Shown in pieces: positions 62,573 through 64,000 of a stretch of DNA of 64,000 nucleotides. Numbering within the stretch: the stretch's first letter is position 1; the number at the start of each line of letters is the position of its first letter. Under the pieces are notes generated by a model. It had not been told where the DNA came from, searched no databases, and saw nothing but the letters and a program-made list of their open reading frames with translations. The stretch is taken from contig CAWFLE010000006.1 of the NCBI GenBank assembly GCA_963816545.1, positions 124,001 to 188,000 of the forward strand. Reading direction: 5' to 3'. Made by a program: the position numbers and the translations under genes. This DNA is from Albimonas sp963816545. Its GTDB lineage: Bacteria > Pseudomonadota > Alphaproteobacteria > Rhodobacterales > Rhodobacteraceae.

Positions 62573-63613
62573 TCACTTCACCTTGGCATAGCGCCCGGTC
62601 AGGCGATGCCAGATGCCGGAAAAGCCGCTTCGGCAGACGCTGCGCGCGCGTGCCTTGGTCTCGGCCTGCCAGCGCTGTTCATGGGCGCGGCCAGGCTTTT
62701 GCCGTTCTTCCTGGTGGCGCGCCAACCAGGTCCGCCTTGCGGAAGTCGATGACAGCCGAGCCGACGCTGCAGCGTCCCGCTCCACATCTTTGATGTAGGC
62801 TTGCGAGCTTCGCGGTCATTCCGCCCGCGATCTCGGCTTTGACCTCATCGAACCGAGCGCAGCTGCGCGCGCGATCGCCGAGCCTTGCCTCAATGTCTTT
62901 CGTCTTCACCCCCGCATAGCGGGAAAGCGAATAGACCTCGCCACGATAATCGACGGCGACAAAGCCGCGCCGGTCGCCTCTGGCGAGCCAGAAGCCGCGC
63001 TCCCTGAGCGCCCGTTCGAAGGCCGCCTTGTTGTCGGACGCTGTCCCAGCACTGCTGGAACACCGCCTTGAGTTCGCGCGGATCGAGCCCGGCGCGCTTT
63101 GCCTGTTGCCATTCTTCGCGCGTGAAGGTCAGCGGGTCGCGCAGGCTGCGGTCCTGAAGGCCGCGCGGCATGTCCCAGCCATGTTCCAGGTAGAGCTTGC
63201 GGGACACGTCCCGCAGCTTGATCTTGTAGTGGGGCAGGTTGATCGCGCGCATGCGCTCCGCGTCGATCCGCGACCAGACGGCATGGGCATGCCGCCGCCC
63301 GTCCTTTTCGTGGAAGACGATGGCGCGCGGCTGGTTTTCCAGACCGAGCTTGCGCTCGATTTCGTCGATGGCCTGCTCGAAGGCCTCGATGCTGGCATTC
63401 GCCCCTTCGGCGGGTTCAGGCTCATCGAGAACAGGTGCTTCTCGCAGCGCGTGCCAACGGCGATGGCGTCCGCCTCGCTGAAGGCGCCGCGCAAGATCAT
63501 CGCTGGCAAAGCCGCGCACCTCATGCAGCTCGACATGATCGTTGTCGCGCATCGCCAGAAGATAGCGGGCAAGCTGCTGCCCGCCGCCGCGCTCTTTGGC
63601 CTTTCAGGATCAT
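62573..63613 (-). pseudogene. MobA/VirD2-type relaxase, 3' truncated by the IS, frame disrupted
   Basis: The relaxase nicks the element's origin of transfer. The corrected start reads MILKAKERGGGQQLARYLLAMRDNDHVELHEVRGFASDDL, and the metal-binding region is RRHAHAVWSRIDAERMRAINLPHYK (HxH). The C-terminal part (FWLARGDRRGFVAVDYRGEVYSLSR) is also family-like. The stop codon (62573-62575) is the TGA of the IS terminal repeat, so the protein is cut after LTGRYAKVK and is shorter than usual. Single-base indels near 62802, 63042, 63430, 63489 and 63600 break the frame, as in the chromosomal genes. The nuclease domain itself could survive. Confidence 0.8.
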
Positions 63614-64000
63614 GGCCCGTCCCCCGGCGACTTGCCGAGCGCGCGAAGAAGCTCGGCCCGCAGGGCCGAGACTTCGCGGCAGGCTTCCTTGAGATCGGCC
63701 TCGGTTTCCGGCGTGACGGGCAGCGAGCCCGTGTTCACGGCCTTGGCGAGCTGGTTCAGGTTGGAGGAAAGCCGGGACTGGCCCAGGGCACCCAGGACGC
63801 GCCCAAGCGCCTCATGGTCGCTTGACCGGGCTGTTGCCGCTCTTCTTGCGCGGGCGGCATCGTCGCCGAACAGCCGCTCGCGGATATAGGCACGCTCAAG
63901 CGGCTTGCCGCCCGCGTTCAGCGTCCAGCCGCGCCCGTTCCTCATGGGTGAGGCGCAGGGAGAACGGCGGCGGGTACTTCTTTTCCGCCGCCTTGGCTGT
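63610..64000 (-). CDS. mobC: mobilization protein MobC, start beyond the right edge, one-base disruption
   Basis: Relaxosome accessory protein with a ribbon-helix-helix-like start: KKYPPPFSLRLTHEERARLDAE, then (after removing one C near 63915) AGGKPLERAYIRERLFGDDAARA. The C-terminal DHEALGRVLGALGQSRLSSNLNQLAKAVNTGSLPVTPETEADLKEA is the MobC signature. The stop overlaps the relaxase start (ATGA), as usual for mobCA operons. Confidence 0.85.
   Translation of the reverse strand, partial: QPRRRKRSTRRRSPCASPMRNGRGWTLNAGGKPLERAYIRERLFGDDAARARRAATARSSDHEALGRVLGALGQSRLSSNLNQLAKAVNTGSLPVTPETEADLKEACREVSALRAELLRALGKSPGDGP

Larger units (their letters stand above)
60060..62575 (+). mobile_element. IS3-family element (IS407 group-like), split by a second IS
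   Basis: Terminal inverted repeats are TGACCTGACCCCTTG at 60060-60074 and its exact complement at 62561-62575. The element's own length without the nested IS is about 1.31 kb, typical of the family. It carries orfA (61369) and orfB on the plus strand. The other IS (60130-61330) lies within its left end, upstream of orfA. The bases flanking the two ends do not form a target duplication (AACT and CTTC), so a deletion or recombination occurred after insertion. Confidence 0.8.
59411..64000 (+). mobile_element. integrative mobilizable element at tRNA-Arg (left part only)
   Basis: From the 3' end of tRNA-Arg to the right edge: a tyrosine integrase oriented away from the tRNA, two IS3-family elements, a relaxase and mobC. 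The tRNA 3' segment (about 59411-59434) would be the left attachment site; the matching right copy lies outside the window. The element carries its own mobilization genes but no visible transfer apparatus, so it would be mobilizable rather than self-transmissible. Codon use in the integrase and relaxase has lower third-position GC than the chromosome, which supports transfer. Confidence 0.75.

Overview
The window comes from the chromosome of a high-GC alphaproteobacterium, most likely a member of the Rhodobacterales. The evidence is the ftsZ-lpxC-bamD-recN block, the NDUFA12 / mlaD / DUF2155 / aat neighbourhood, a caa3-type oxidase whose subunit I is fused to subunit III, the rpmH-rnpA-yidD cluster, and many ATGA or GTGA start/stop overlaps with G or C at most third codon positions. 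Genus and species cannot be told from the sequence.

Layout. 1-7 kb: two tandem hot-dog thioesterases (minus) face a pim-like beta-oxidation operon (hydratase/dehydrogenase, CoA ligase, two acyl-CoA dehydrogenases). 7-14.6 kb: a PerM-type permease, then a minus-strand respiratory cluster in the order coxB (with a cytochrome c domain), fused ctaD/ctaE, small membrane protein, CtaG-like protein, triheme cytochrome c, followed upstream by a TetR regulator. 15-17 kb: acidic secreted protein, thioesterase, pdeM. 17.3-22.7 kb: ftsZ, lpxC, bamD, recN. 22.7-23.4 kb: non-coding repeats. 23.4-33.6 kb: mixed metabolism (DUF1330, NTF2-like, GlcD-type oxidase, thioesterase, ClC, DUF1206, DUF427, aminopeptidase P, lipoprotein, double cold-shock protein, DUF192), then tRNA-Pro. 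33.8-44.5 kb: ribF, MaoC, DsbD-like, YqgE, SDR, phosphomannomutase, NDUFA12, mlaD, methyltransferase, DUF2155, aat, DUF2235. 44.7-54.1 kb: orphan form II CoxL, EF-hand protein, HAD phosphatase, thioesterase, glyoxalase, ttcA, lipoprotein, yidD, rnpA, rpmH. 54.3-59.3 kb: TVP38 with a flavin disulfide reductase, and a histidine kinase with a P1 peptidase. 59.36 kb: tRNA-Arg(ACG), followed to the right edge by an integrative mobilizable element: truncated integrase, two nested IS3-family elements, a truncated relaxase and mobC.

Two features affect the whole window. First, about 35 single-base indels interrupt genes that otherwise read through perfectly, including essential ones (lpxC, ribF), the oxidase and the mobile elements. 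I read most of these as sequence or assembly errors and describe such genes as disrupted CDS, not pseudogenes. Second, intergenic spaces hold several small repeat families: 15-bp palindromes, GC hairpins, and tandem duplications of gene ends at the HAD gene and at the rnpA/yidD junction.

I found no CRISPR array, no recognisable defence system and no convincing biosynthetic cluster. The most unusual items are the gene-end tandem duplications, the nested IS structure that joins an integrase to a relaxase, and the isolated ftsZ.
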